A stretch of DNA of 64,000 nt from Oscillospiraceae bacterium. Its GTDB lineage: Bacteria > Bacillota > Clostridia > Oscillospirales > Oscillospiraceae. Position 1 is the stretch's first letter. Every line of letters begins with the position of its first letter. Shown piece after piece: positions 58,072-64,000 of the stretch. The notes beneath the pieces are model-generated. The model was given only the letters and a program-made list of their open reading frames with translations. It did not search any database and was not told where the DNA came from. The stretch is from the NCBI GenBank assembly GCA_902774015.1, contig CACYHB010000003.1:1-64000 (forward strand). The letters are read 5' to 3'. The position numbers were made by a program, and so were the translations under genes.

Positions 58072-58509
58072 TTACAGATATTCCCTCATGTCCTCCGCCA
58101 GCGTCTGCTCCAGATGGATGAGGCGTTTGGCGATATCCTTGGAGCGCTCGTCGGCGGCCTCGTACTGGTTCAGGTAGCGGTTGAGGGACTTGATGCCCAT
58201 GCCGCAGCCGTCGGTCATCAGGTCGGCGATCACGGCGTCGTCGTTTTCCTTAATCATGAGCATGGCTTCCGTTTTGATCCAGGACATGCTCTCAGCCATG
58301 GCTCCGGGGTCTTTCCCCTTGTCCTGAAAACGGGAAAGCTCCTGGCGGATCTCCTCTCCCAGCTTCTCGTGCTCCGCGCGGCAGTCGGAAAGCGCTTTTT
58401 TCATGCCGGGTGCTATGGCGCGGCTCAGCACCTCGTCAATAGAGCGGATCCCCATCTTTGCGCCGGCGTCGCATTCGCGCAGCAGTTTTACGGTATCCTG
58501 TTCGATCAT
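58072..58509 (-). CDS. Small all-helical cytoplasmic protein, function unknown
   Basis: The 145-residue protein begins MIEQDTVKLLRECDAGAKMG and is predicted wholly helical, with spaced acidic residues and histidine resembling a four-helix bundle (ferritin-like or DUF2383-like packing). No complete diiron motif is visible, so I do not assign a function. AAAGGAG lies nine bases before the ATG at 58509; the longer frame to 58602 overlaps the gluQ region and is not supported. It is the last gene on this strand before the terminator. Confidence 0.65.
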   Translation of the reverse strand: MIEQDTVKLLRECDAGAKMGIRSIDEVLSRAIAPGMKKALSDCRAEHEKLGEEIRQELSRFQDKGKDPGAMAESMSWIKTEAMLMIKENDDAVIADLMTDGCGMGIKSLNRYLNQYEAADERSKDIAKRLIHLEQTLAEDMREYL

Positions 58510-58576
58510 GGCAATAATCTCCTTTCGTTCCAGACCGTAGTGTTCCCGAAAGGAGAGAAAAAATGCGCCCGCAGCC

Positions 58577-59515
58577 TTATCGGGCTTCGGGCGCAATTTC
58601 AATATCGGCTTTTTTGATCATCTCCCAGGAGAAGCCGGCAATCAAATCCCGCGGAGAAACGGCAGCTTCCGTCTCTGACAGACCGCAGAGAAAGGCCAGC
58701 TTTCCGGTCAGGGCCTCCGGCGTCGTCTCCTTTCTCAGCACTTCGGTGCTGAGACTGCCGAGACGCTTGGAGAGCTTTCCGCTGCCCTCCGTGAGCAGCG
58801 GCGCATGACAGTAGACAGGCGGTTTTCCGCCCAGCGTCTCGATGAGCCATTTCTGCCGCGGCGCGGAGGAGAGAAGGTCGCGGCCCCGGACCACGCGGCT
58901 TACGCCCATGAGCATATCGTCCACGCTCACGGCCAGCTGATAGGCGAACACGCCGTCCGCCCGGCGGATGATGAAGTCTCCTACGTCCCGGGCAGGATTC
59001 TGGACGATCGTGCCGTAGTGCCCGTCCTCCACCGTGATCTCCCGGTCGGGGCAGCGCAGCTTCCAGGCGGGCTTTCGTCCGGATGCCTCCAGGCAGAGCC
59101 GTTCCTTGGCGCTCAGATGCGCGCAGCGGCAGCCGCTGTCGAACTCTGTCTCCCCGGGATGGGGCGCGGAGGCGGCGGCCAGACGCTCGGCCCGGCTGCA
59201 CCAGCAGGGGTAGACGAGATCCCGATTTTGCAGCAACCGGAAGGCATCTTCGTAGAGCGTGCTGCGATTGGACTGGGCATAAGCCGGCTCCGGCCAGCCG
59301 CAATCCCAGTCAAGCCCCAGCCAGCGCAGGTCCTCCGCCAGCGCCTGCATATAGACCGGCTTGGAGCGGGCGGGGTCCAGATCCTCCATGCGAAAGAGCA
59401 TCTGTCCGCCGAGGCTGCGGCAGTCCAGCCAGGCCAGCAGCATGGCCAGGAGATTGCCCATATGCATATAGCCCGAGGGGCTCGGGGCGAAGCGCCCGAC
59501 AACATTCGTACTCAT
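58577..59515 (-). CDS. gluQ: Glutamyl-Q tRNA(Asp) synthetase
   Basis: The 312-residue enzyme is a truncated glutamyl-tRNA synthetase without the anticodon-binding domain. It has GRFAPSPSGYMHMGN (HIGH-like motif), RMEDLDPAR, a zinc-site region with CWCSR and later CRC, and KLSKR in place of KMSKS. GluQ-RS attaches glutamate to queuosine at the wobble position of tRNA-Asp. Length (about 300) and the missing C-terminal domain separate it from GltX. No queuosine synthesis genes are in the window. Confidence 0.92.
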   Translation of the reverse strand: MSTNVVGRFAPSPSGYMHMGNLLAMLLAWLDCRSLGGQMLFRMEDLDPARSKPVYMQALAEDLRWLGLDWDCGWPEPAYAQSNRSTLYEDAFRLLQNRDLVYPCWCSRAERLAAASAPHPGETEFDSGCRCAHLSAKERLCLEASGRKPAWKLRCPDREITVEDGHYGTIVQNPARDVGDFIIRRADGVFAYQLAVSVDDMLMGVSRVVRGRDLLSSAPRQKWLIETLGGKPPVYCHAPLLTEGSGKLSKRLGSLSTEVLRKETTPEALTGKLAFLCGLSETEAAVSPRDLIAGFSWEMIKKADIEIAPEAR

Positions 59516-59541
59516 GGCGTCATTATAGCAGAGGGGAACAA

Positions 59542-59578
59542 AAAAGGAAAGAGACTGTCACACAGTCCCTTTCCTTTT
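59542..59578 (-). terminator. Terminator of the PadR/DUF2812 unit
   Basis: An interrupted 16-bp stem: AAAAGGAAAG (59542-59551) with CTTTCCTTTT (59569-59578) and GACTGT with ACAGTC inside. On the minus strand it follows the DUF2812 stop and ends in T-rich sequence. Confidence 0.78.
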
Positions 59579-59587
59579 CAGCCTTCG

Positions 59588-60094
59588 TTATTCATGCAGC
59601 TCCCGTTCACGGTCCAGAGACTCTTTCTTGCCTTCGATGCGCCCGAGAGCGTACATCAGAAGCGTGGCGCACAGGAGGTTGATGACGCCAATTGCGCGGC
59701 CTTCAATGGCGTTGAGCGCGCCGATGATCAGGTTGAGCAATCCGACGATGCGCAGCATCCTTGCGATGCGGTCCAGATGCGCAATGCGGGAATCCAGATC
59801 GGAGAAGAGGTCGAAGGGCCCGTCCTCCGCGCGCTTGCGAAAATAGATCCAGGCAAAGAGACGGCCGACAAACTCCGCGCCGGTCTCGTTCATGAAATCC
59901 ATGTAGGCCTCGTCGCGCTGATGCATCTCGAGGCGCACGGTGTACTCGCCCGGCTCGCAGCGCTCGAAGGTGTAGGTGCTAAAGCCGACGCCGCAAAGCG
60001 CCCATCCCTGCATGGCCATCTCGTTGAGCCAGCGCTCTTCCTTCTCAAAGTCCCATACCCAGAACCATTTTGTGATCGTTTTCCGCTCAGCCAT
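59588..60094 (-). CDS. DUF2812-type membrane protein
   Basis: The 168-residue protein has the DUF2812 core (FWVWDFEKEERWLNEMAMQG, GWALCGVGFSTYTFERC) and two hydrophobic C-terminal segments (about 113-150). Such proteins are typically encoded beside a PadR-type regulator, as here: the start overlaps the regulator end by eight bases. The function is unknown; a small regulated envelope protein is the usual guess. Confidence 0.82.
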   Translation of the reverse strand: MAERKTITKWFWVWDFEKEERWLNEMAMQGWALCGVGFSTYTFERCEPGEYTVRLEMHQRDEAYMDFMNETGAEFVGRLFAWIYFRKRAEDGPFDLFSDLDSRIAHLDRIARMLRIVGLLNLIIGALNAIEGRAIGVINLLCATLLMYALGRIEGKKESLDRERELHE

Positions 60095-60410
60095 TTTCTG
60101 TTCCTCCCAAAATATAATCTCCGCTCGTCACGAGCTCCCGCAGGCGCGCCAGCTCGTTTTTCAGCACGCGCATGCCCTTTTCCGTCAGTACGTATTCTTT
60201 CTTGCGGCTTCCCTCCGCCACCGGGAGGAGCCGGATCCATTCCCTGTCGCACAGGCTGCTCAGCGCCCCGTACAGCGTCCCGGCGGCGAGCTTTACGCGC
60301 CCGGCGGATAAGACCTCCGCCTGCTGCATGATGCCATAACCGTGCCGCGGCTCCACCAGAGAGAGCAGAATGAAATAGGTGGCCTCTGTCAATGCCAGAT
60401 CGTTGTTCAT
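60087..60410 (-). CDS. PadR family transcriptional regulator
   Basis: The 107-residue protein is a minimal PadR winged-helix repressor: LTEATYFILLSLVEPRHGYG at the N-terminus, the VKLAAGTLYGALSSLCDREW recognition region and a short dimerisation helix. It should respond to an unknown ligand. It leads a two-gene unit with the DUF2812 gene. Three CCGATATA repeats around its promoter are likely autoregulatory sites. Confidence 0.92.
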   Translation of the reverse strand: MNNDLALTEATYFILLSLVEPRHGYGIMQQAEVLSAGRVKLAAGTLYGALSSLCDREWIRLLPVAEGSRKKEYVLTEKGMRVLKNELARLRELVTSGDYILGGTENG

Positions 60411-60432
60411 AATCGCTCCTTTCTGTAGACGG

Positions 60433-60494
60433 CCGATATAACGGATACCGATATATCGTGATTAGAATATATCACCTCCCGATATAGTTGTCAA
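60433..60494 (-). promoter_or_regulatory. PadR promoter with three CCGATATA repeats
   Basis: On the minus strand, TTGACA (60489-60494), 17 bp and TATATT (60466-60471). The octamer CCGATATA occurs at 60433-60440, 60448-60455 and 60479-60486, the last inside the promoter spacer. PadR sites are usually short inverted or tandem A/T repeats; binding here is inferred. Confidence 0.7.
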
Positions 60495-60667
60495 TAGGAA
60501 ATCGAGATATTTTTAAAAATTATTCTGAGGGAAATGATTGCAACCAAATTGTTTCCGAGACGAAATCAAATCATTACAAAAGCGAACTTTTTTGAAGTAA
60601 AATCCCGAAAAACAAGAAAAAAATTTTGATTTTTTCGCATAAAAATATGGAAAAATCCAAAAGCCTA

Positions 60668-60676
60668 TGCTATACT
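60668..60676 (+). promoter_or_regulatory. Extended -10 promoter of the Nudix gene
   Basis: TG-C-TATACT lies 92 bp upstream of the start, at the edge of an AT-rich stretch (60495-60720) with several A/T tracts and no ORF. Confidence 0.5.
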
Positions 60677-60767
60677 GGCAATGCAATAATTATGTAAATC
60701 GAATTCTGTAAATGATTTTTGTTATGCACGGTTTCGCGGGCGGCGCACCGTGGGAAAGGAGCACCCC

Positions 60768-61313
60768 TTGGACTACTTTGAAAAACGCGTGGACGGCGAG
60801 GTCAAGTACAAGGGCGTGATCGTGACCGTTCGGCTGGACAGGGCGCAGCTTCACACCGGCACCATGGTCAAGCGTGAAGTGGTGGAGCATCCGGGCGGCG
60901 TCACCGTCCTGCCCATCGACGAAGACGGCTGCTGCTATCTGGTCCGTCAGTTCCGCTATCCCTTCGGCCGCATGATGCTGGAAGCCCCCGCGGGCAAGCT
61001 CGAGCCGGGGGAGGATCCTCTGGTGAGCGCTGTGCGTGAGCTTTCGGAGGAGACGGGCTTCACCGCAGATGAGATCGTTCCGATGGGCGCGCACGCTACG
61101 TCTCCCGGCATCTCTACGGAGCTGCTGCATCTGTATCTGGCCTTCGGCCTCCATGCGGGCAAGAGCCATCCCGACGAAAACGAATTCCTGAATGTGGAAA
61201 AGTACCCCTTGTCCCAGCTCTCCGAAATGGTCATGCGCGGGGAGATAGACGACGGCAAAACCATTGTTGCGGTGCTGAAAGCGGAAAAGTATCTGAAAGA
61301 CCACAAGATATAG
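60768..61313 (+). CDS. Nudix hydrolase, ADP-ribose pyrophosphatase type
   Basis: The 181-residue enzyme has a complete Nudix box, starting GKLEPGEDP and continuing with RELSEETGF (residues about 79-101). A VLPIDEDGCCYLVRQFRYPF strand before it and the ADP-ribose-pyrophosphatase-like MGAHATSPGISTELLHLYLA after it complete the pattern. It should hydrolyse ADP-ribose or similar nucleoside diphosphate derivatives. I take the TTG at 60768, six bases after AAAGGAG; a GTG at 60750 would include that site in the coding sequence. murA follows 92 bp later with its own promoter. Confidence 0.9.
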   Translation: MDYFEKRVDGEVKYKGVIVTVRLDRAQLHTGTMVKREVVEHPGGVTVLPIDEDGCCYLVRQFRYPFGRMMLEAPAGKLEPGEDPLVSAVRELSEETGFTADEIVPMGAHATSPGISTELLHLYLAFGLHAGKSHPDENEFLNVEKYPLSQLSEMVMRGEIDDGKTIVAVLKAEKYLKDHKI

Positions 61314-61321
61314 AAAAACGA

Positions 61322-61350
61322 TTGCAAAGCGACACAGTATATGTTACAAT
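61322..61350 (+). promoter_or_regulatory. Promoter of the murA unit
   Basis: TTGCAA (61322-61327), 17 bp and TACAAT (61345-61350), 55 bp before the start codon. Confidence 0.75.
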
Positions 61351-61405
61351 AAATAATCGGTGAGCTATTGTTTTCGCTTGCCGATCAGTTTGGAAGGTGC
61401 TTCAT

Positions 61406-62710
61406 TTGGATAAATATGTAATTCATGGCGGCACGGCGCTGCACGGCGAGGTCGAAATCAGCGGCGCGAAGAACGCTGCGGTGGCCATCATCCCCGCCGC
61501 CCTTCTCGTTGAAGGCGTCTGCCGGATTGAGAATATTCCCCAGATCAGCGACACCGATATGCTTCTCACGATCCTGGCCGAGCTTGGGGCCAAGGTCAGC
61601 TTTGTCAACCGCTCTACCATTGAAATCGACTGCACCGAGGCACGCTATCAGGACGCACCCTATGAGCTGATGCGCAAGATCCGCGCCTCTTACTATCTGA
61701 TCGGTTCCATGCTGGGCCGCTTCGGCAGCGCCAAGACCACGATGCCCGGCGGCTGCAACTTCGGCGTGCGTCCCATCGACCAGCATATCAAGGGCATGAC
61801 CGCCCTGGGCGCCGAGGTCAGCGTGAAGAACGGCTTCGTGTATGCCGACGCCATGGGCGGCCGTCTGCACGGCGCAAGGATCTATCTGGACAAAGTTTCC
61901 GTCGGCGCGACGATGAACATCATGATCGCGGCGGTGCTTGCCTCCGGCCGTACCATCATAGAAAACGCGGCGCGTGAGCCGCATATCGTGGATCTGGCCA
62001 ACTTCCTCAACTCCATGGGAGCGGACGTGCGCGGCGCCGGCACCGACACCATCAAGGTCAACGGTGTGGAGAAGCTCCACGGCGGCAGCTACAGCATTAT
62101 CCCCGACCAGATCGAGGCGGGCACCTATATGGTCGCTGCCGCTGCTACCGGCGGTGAGGTCCTCGTCAAGAACGTGATCCCCAAGCACCTGGAGTGCATC
62201 AGCGCAAAGCTGCGCGAGACAGGCACCATCGTGCAGGAATACGAGGATTCCGTCCTGGTCAAGGGCGCGAGCAATCTGCGGCGCGTCAACGTGAAGACCA
62301 TGCCCTATCCCGGCTTCCCCACGGATATGCAGCCCCAGATGGGCGTGCTGCTGTGCCTGGCAAACGGAACCTCCGTCATCACGGAGGGCATTTACGACAA
62401 CCGCTTCAAGTACGTCAACGAGCTGAGAAAAATGGGCGCCGAGGTTCAGGTGGACGGGCGTATCGCCATCATTGAGGGCGGCCGCCGCCTCACCGGCGCT
62501 CCGGTGCAGGCCTGCGATCTGCGCGCCGGCGCCGCCATGGTGATCGCCGGTATGTGCGCTGCCGGCGAGACCCAGGTGGAGGACATCCACTTTATCGAGC
62601 GCGGCTACGAAAACTTCGTCGGCAAGCTCCGCTCTCTCGGCGCGGACATCAGTATCGTCAGCTTCCCGGATTCGATGGAAGCTGCGGACAAGATCATTTC
62701 TGTCAGCTGA
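61406..62710 (+). CDS. murA: UDP-N-acetylglucosamine 1-carboxyvinyltransferase
   Basis: The 434-residue enzyme transfers enolpyruvate to UDP-GlcNAc, the first committed step of peptidoglycan synthesis. The N-terminal GEVEISGAKNAAVAI block, MPGGCNFGVRPID with the active-site cysteine C117 (the fosfomycin target), and the RIAIIEGGRRLTGAPVQA region are all present, and the length is standard. The start is a TTG at 61406, eight bases after GGAAGG; a GTG three codons upstream overlaps that site. Its stop overlaps the MBL hydrolase start (TGATG). Confidence 0.94.
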   Translation: MDKYVIHGGTALHGEVEISGAKNAAVAIIPAALLVEGVCRIENIPQISDTDMLLTILAELGAKVSFVNRSTIEIDCTEARYQDAPYELMRKIRASYYLIGSMLGRFGSAKTTMPGGCNFGVRPIDQHIKGMTALGAEVSVKNGFVYADAMGGRLHGARIYLDKVSVGATMNIMIAAVLASGRTIIENAAREPHIVDLANFLNSMGADVRGAGTDTIKVNGVEKLHGGSYSIIPDQIEAGTYMVAAAATGGEVLVKNVIPKHLECISAKLRETGTIVQEYEDSVLVKGASNLRRVNVKTMPYPGFPTDMQPQMGVLLCLANGTSVITEGIYDNRFKYVNELRKMGAEVQVDGRIAIIEGGRRLTGAPVQACDLRAGAAMVIAGMCAAGETQVEDIHFIERGYENFVGKLRSLGADISIVSFPDSMEAADKIISVS

Positions 62711-63495
62711 TGCAGGTTTCGGTTTTCGCAAGCGGTTCCTCCGGCAACTGCCTGCTGCTCTCCGGCGGGGATACGAACCTTCTGATCGACGCCGGGATTT
62801 CCATGCGGCGCACCGAGGAGGCCCTTGTGCAGGTTGGCCGCAGGATCGACGATATTGACGGAGTGCTCATCACCCATGAGCACTCCGATCATATTTCCGG
62901 GCTGAAGATGCTTCTGAAATACCACAGGCTGCCCGTTTACGCGCCTCGAACGGTGGCAAACAGGCTTCGCGGCATGCTGCCCGGGATCGAGAGCTGCCTG
63001 CGTGTGATCCCGGTGGGGGAGGAGTTCGACGTCCGCGGCTTTGCGCTGCGGGCCTTTCACACGCCCCACGACACCGATGAGAGCGTGGGCTACCGTGTGC
63101 GGGGCGAGGCTGTCTTTGCCCTGGCTACGGATATGGGCTGTGTGACGGAGGAGATCATCGGAGGGCTTTTGGGAGCAGATACGGTCCTAATCGAGTCCAA
63201 CCACGATGAGCAGATGCTGTCGTACGGCCGTTATCCGGTGTATCTCAAGCGCCGTATTCTCTCAGATCACGGGCATCTTTCCAACGAACACTGCGCGCAG
63301 CTCGCGCGTCAGCTCGCCGAGAGCGGGACTGCGCGGATCATCCTCGGTCATCTGAGCCGGGAAAACAACAGGCCCGAGCTTGCCCTGGCCGCTTCCCGCG
63401 CCGCGCTGGAAGGAACGGACGCCTGGCTCTGCTGCGCGCCGGTTTCCGGCTGCCTGTCGGTGCCGGTGGAAAGGAGAGCGTTTTGTTACAGGTAA
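62710..63495 (+). CDS. Metallo-beta-lactamase fold hydrolase (WalJ/YycJ-like)
   Basis: The 261-residue protein has the MBL motif THEHSDH (residues about 56-62), an early FASGSSGNCLLL, a metal-ligand ALATDMG region and IESNHDEQML, matching the YycJ/WalJ group. In other Firmicutes WalJ is encoded with the WalRK system; here it is coupled to murA and to rlmH. It is known or proposed to act as a nuclease or in cell-wall/DNA coordination. It overlaps murA by one base and rlmH by 13. Confidence 0.88.
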   Translation: MQVSVFASGSSGNCLLLSGGDTNLLIDAGISMRRTEEALVQVGRRIDDIDGVLITHEHSDHISGLKMLLKYHRLPVYAPRTVANRLRGMLPGIESCLRVIPVGEEFDVRGFALRAFHTPHDTDESVGYRVRGEAVFALATDMGCVTEEIIGGLLGADTVLIESNHDEQMLSYGRYPVYLKRRILSDHGHLSNEHCAQLARQLAESGTARIILGHLSRENNRPELALAASRAALEGTDAWLCCAPVSGCLSVPVERRAFCYR

Positions 63496-63965
63496 AACTG
63501 ATCTGTGTCGGCAGGATGCGGGAGCGGTTCTACATGGAAGCTTTCGAGGAATATCGCAAGCGCCTCGGCGCGTACTGCCGTTTTGAATGCGTGGAACTCG
63601 CCGAACAGCGGCTGCCGGAGGAGCCTTCCGCTGCGCAGATCCGCGCTGCGCTGGAGAAAGAAGCGGGGGAGATCCTGAGGGCCGTCCCGCAGGATGCGTT
63701 TCTCACTGCGCTCTGCGTAGAGGGAAAGCAGGTGCCGAGCGAAGCCGTGGCGGAACTGATCGCCGCCCGGGAAAACTCAGGGAAGCCCAGGCTGTGCTTC
63801 GTGATCGGCGGATCCTTCGGCCTGGCCGAGAGTCTGAAAAACCGGGCGGATCTCCGCCTGAGCATGTCCAAAATGACCTTTCCCCATCATCTGGCGCGCG
63901 TCATGCTCGCCGAGCAGCTGTACCGCGGATTCAAGATCAATCAGGGAAGCCATTATCACAAATAA
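63483..63965 (+). CDS. rlmH: 23S rRNA (pseudouridine1915-N3) methyltransferase
   Basis: The 160-residue SPOUT-fold enzyme methylates pseudouridine 1915 in helix 69 of 23S rRNA using SAM. The C-terminal half is diagnostic: FVIGGSFGLAESL, MSKMTFPHHLARVML and YRGFKINQGSHYHK. The start is a TTG at 63483, six bases after GGAG, inside the end of the MBL hydrolase gene. The walJ-rlmH neighbourhood is common in Firmicutes. The terminator stem overlaps its stop codon. Confidence 0.95.
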   Translation: MLQVKLICVGRMRERFYMEAFEEYRKRLGAYCRFECVELAEQRLPEEPSAAQIRAALEKEAGEILRAVPQDAFLTALCVEGKQVPSEAVAELIAARENSGKPRLCFVIGGSFGLAESLKNRADLRLSMSKMTFPHHLARVMLAEQLYRGFKINQGSHYHK

Positions 63966-63981
63966 TGGCTTCCCTTTTTTT
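63944..63981 (+). terminator. Terminator overlapping the rlmH stop codon
   Basis: A perfect 13-bp stem (63944-63956 with 63962-63974) followed by seven T. A TATAAT at the very end of the window (63993-63998) may belong to the next promoter. Confidence 0.93.
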
Positions 63982-64000
63982 GCTTTTTAGTATATAATAG

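Noticed and set aside
61385-62731. 448-codon minus-strand frame opposite murA
   Set aside because: It is an antisense shadow rich in His/Asp/Val/Gly with no family features; murA is certain.

Overview
The window is about 64 kb of GC-rich, low-density bacterial chromosome. It most likely comes from an anaerobic gut member of the Clostridia (Oscillospiraceae-like). The inference rests on an rnfCDGEAB operon in clostridial order, a superoxide reductase in place of SOD/catalase, a CIRCE-controlled small heat-shock gene, strong AGGAGG ribosome sites with frequent TTG starts, PepV, DegV, YesM/YesN and DUF3783 families, and Gram-positive lipoproteins. No species is claimed.

Layout. 1-3.3 kb: a hairpin-rich inverted-repeat element, a superoxide reductase, a small membrane protein, Hsp20 behind a CIRCE promoter, a phytol/dolichol-kinase-like protein and a CDF-like membrane protein. 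3.4-9.3 kb: a four-gene redox operon (multi-cluster GltD-like flavoprotein, HypA, CrtI-like flavoprotein, FNR/2Fe-2S reductase). 9.3-9.8 kb: a 206-bp element with 24-bp terminal inverted repeats filled with consecutive hairpins. 9.8-19.5 kb: a sugar-phosphorolysis locus (GH94 phosphorylase, phosphohexomutase, YesM kinase, ABC sugar importer, YesN regulator). 19.7-24.8 kb: the Rnf ferredoxin:NAD oxidoreductase operon. 25-27.5 kb: a dicarboxylate/amino-acid symporter and an Ldh2/MDH2-type dehydrogenase. 27.5-28.2 kb: tRNA-Glu, tRNA-Met and tRNA-Val, with a decayed copy of a tRNA 3' end. 28.2-32.8 kb: a GNAT relic, two GNAT genes, an apparently autoregulated TetR, a secreted lipase-like protein and a YdcF-like protein. 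33-43.8 kb: an SLH/transglutaminase protein with a VanX-like Tat lipoprotein, Asp/Glu racemase, TauE/SafE permease, aminotransferase, DUF3783, a structured ncRNA, an AlgX-like/MBOAT acylation pair, a zinc-ribbon protein and PrmA. 43.8-51.6 kb: a two-component/HtrA operon, PepV, a giant glycine-heptad coiled-coil protein and a YgjP-type metallopeptidase. 51.7-55.2 kb: two paralogous LRR-like lipoproteins and DegV. 55.3-64 kb: CdsA, HerA-like ATPase, a small helical protein, GluQ-RS, DUF2812/PadR, Nudix hydrolase, MurA, WalJ-like MBL hydrolase and RlmH.

How it fits together. The glycan locus would import an oligosaccharide, cleave it with phosphate and feed the sugar-1-phosphate to the mutase. 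The Rnf complex and the flavoprotein operon suggest metabolism built around ferredoxin/NAD(P)H exchange. The right half is mostly cell-envelope and housekeeping genes. There is no prophage, integrase, intact transposase gene or CRISPR array. The least explained features are the two hairpin-array elements, the ncRNA near 39.3-39.6 kb and the redox operon.
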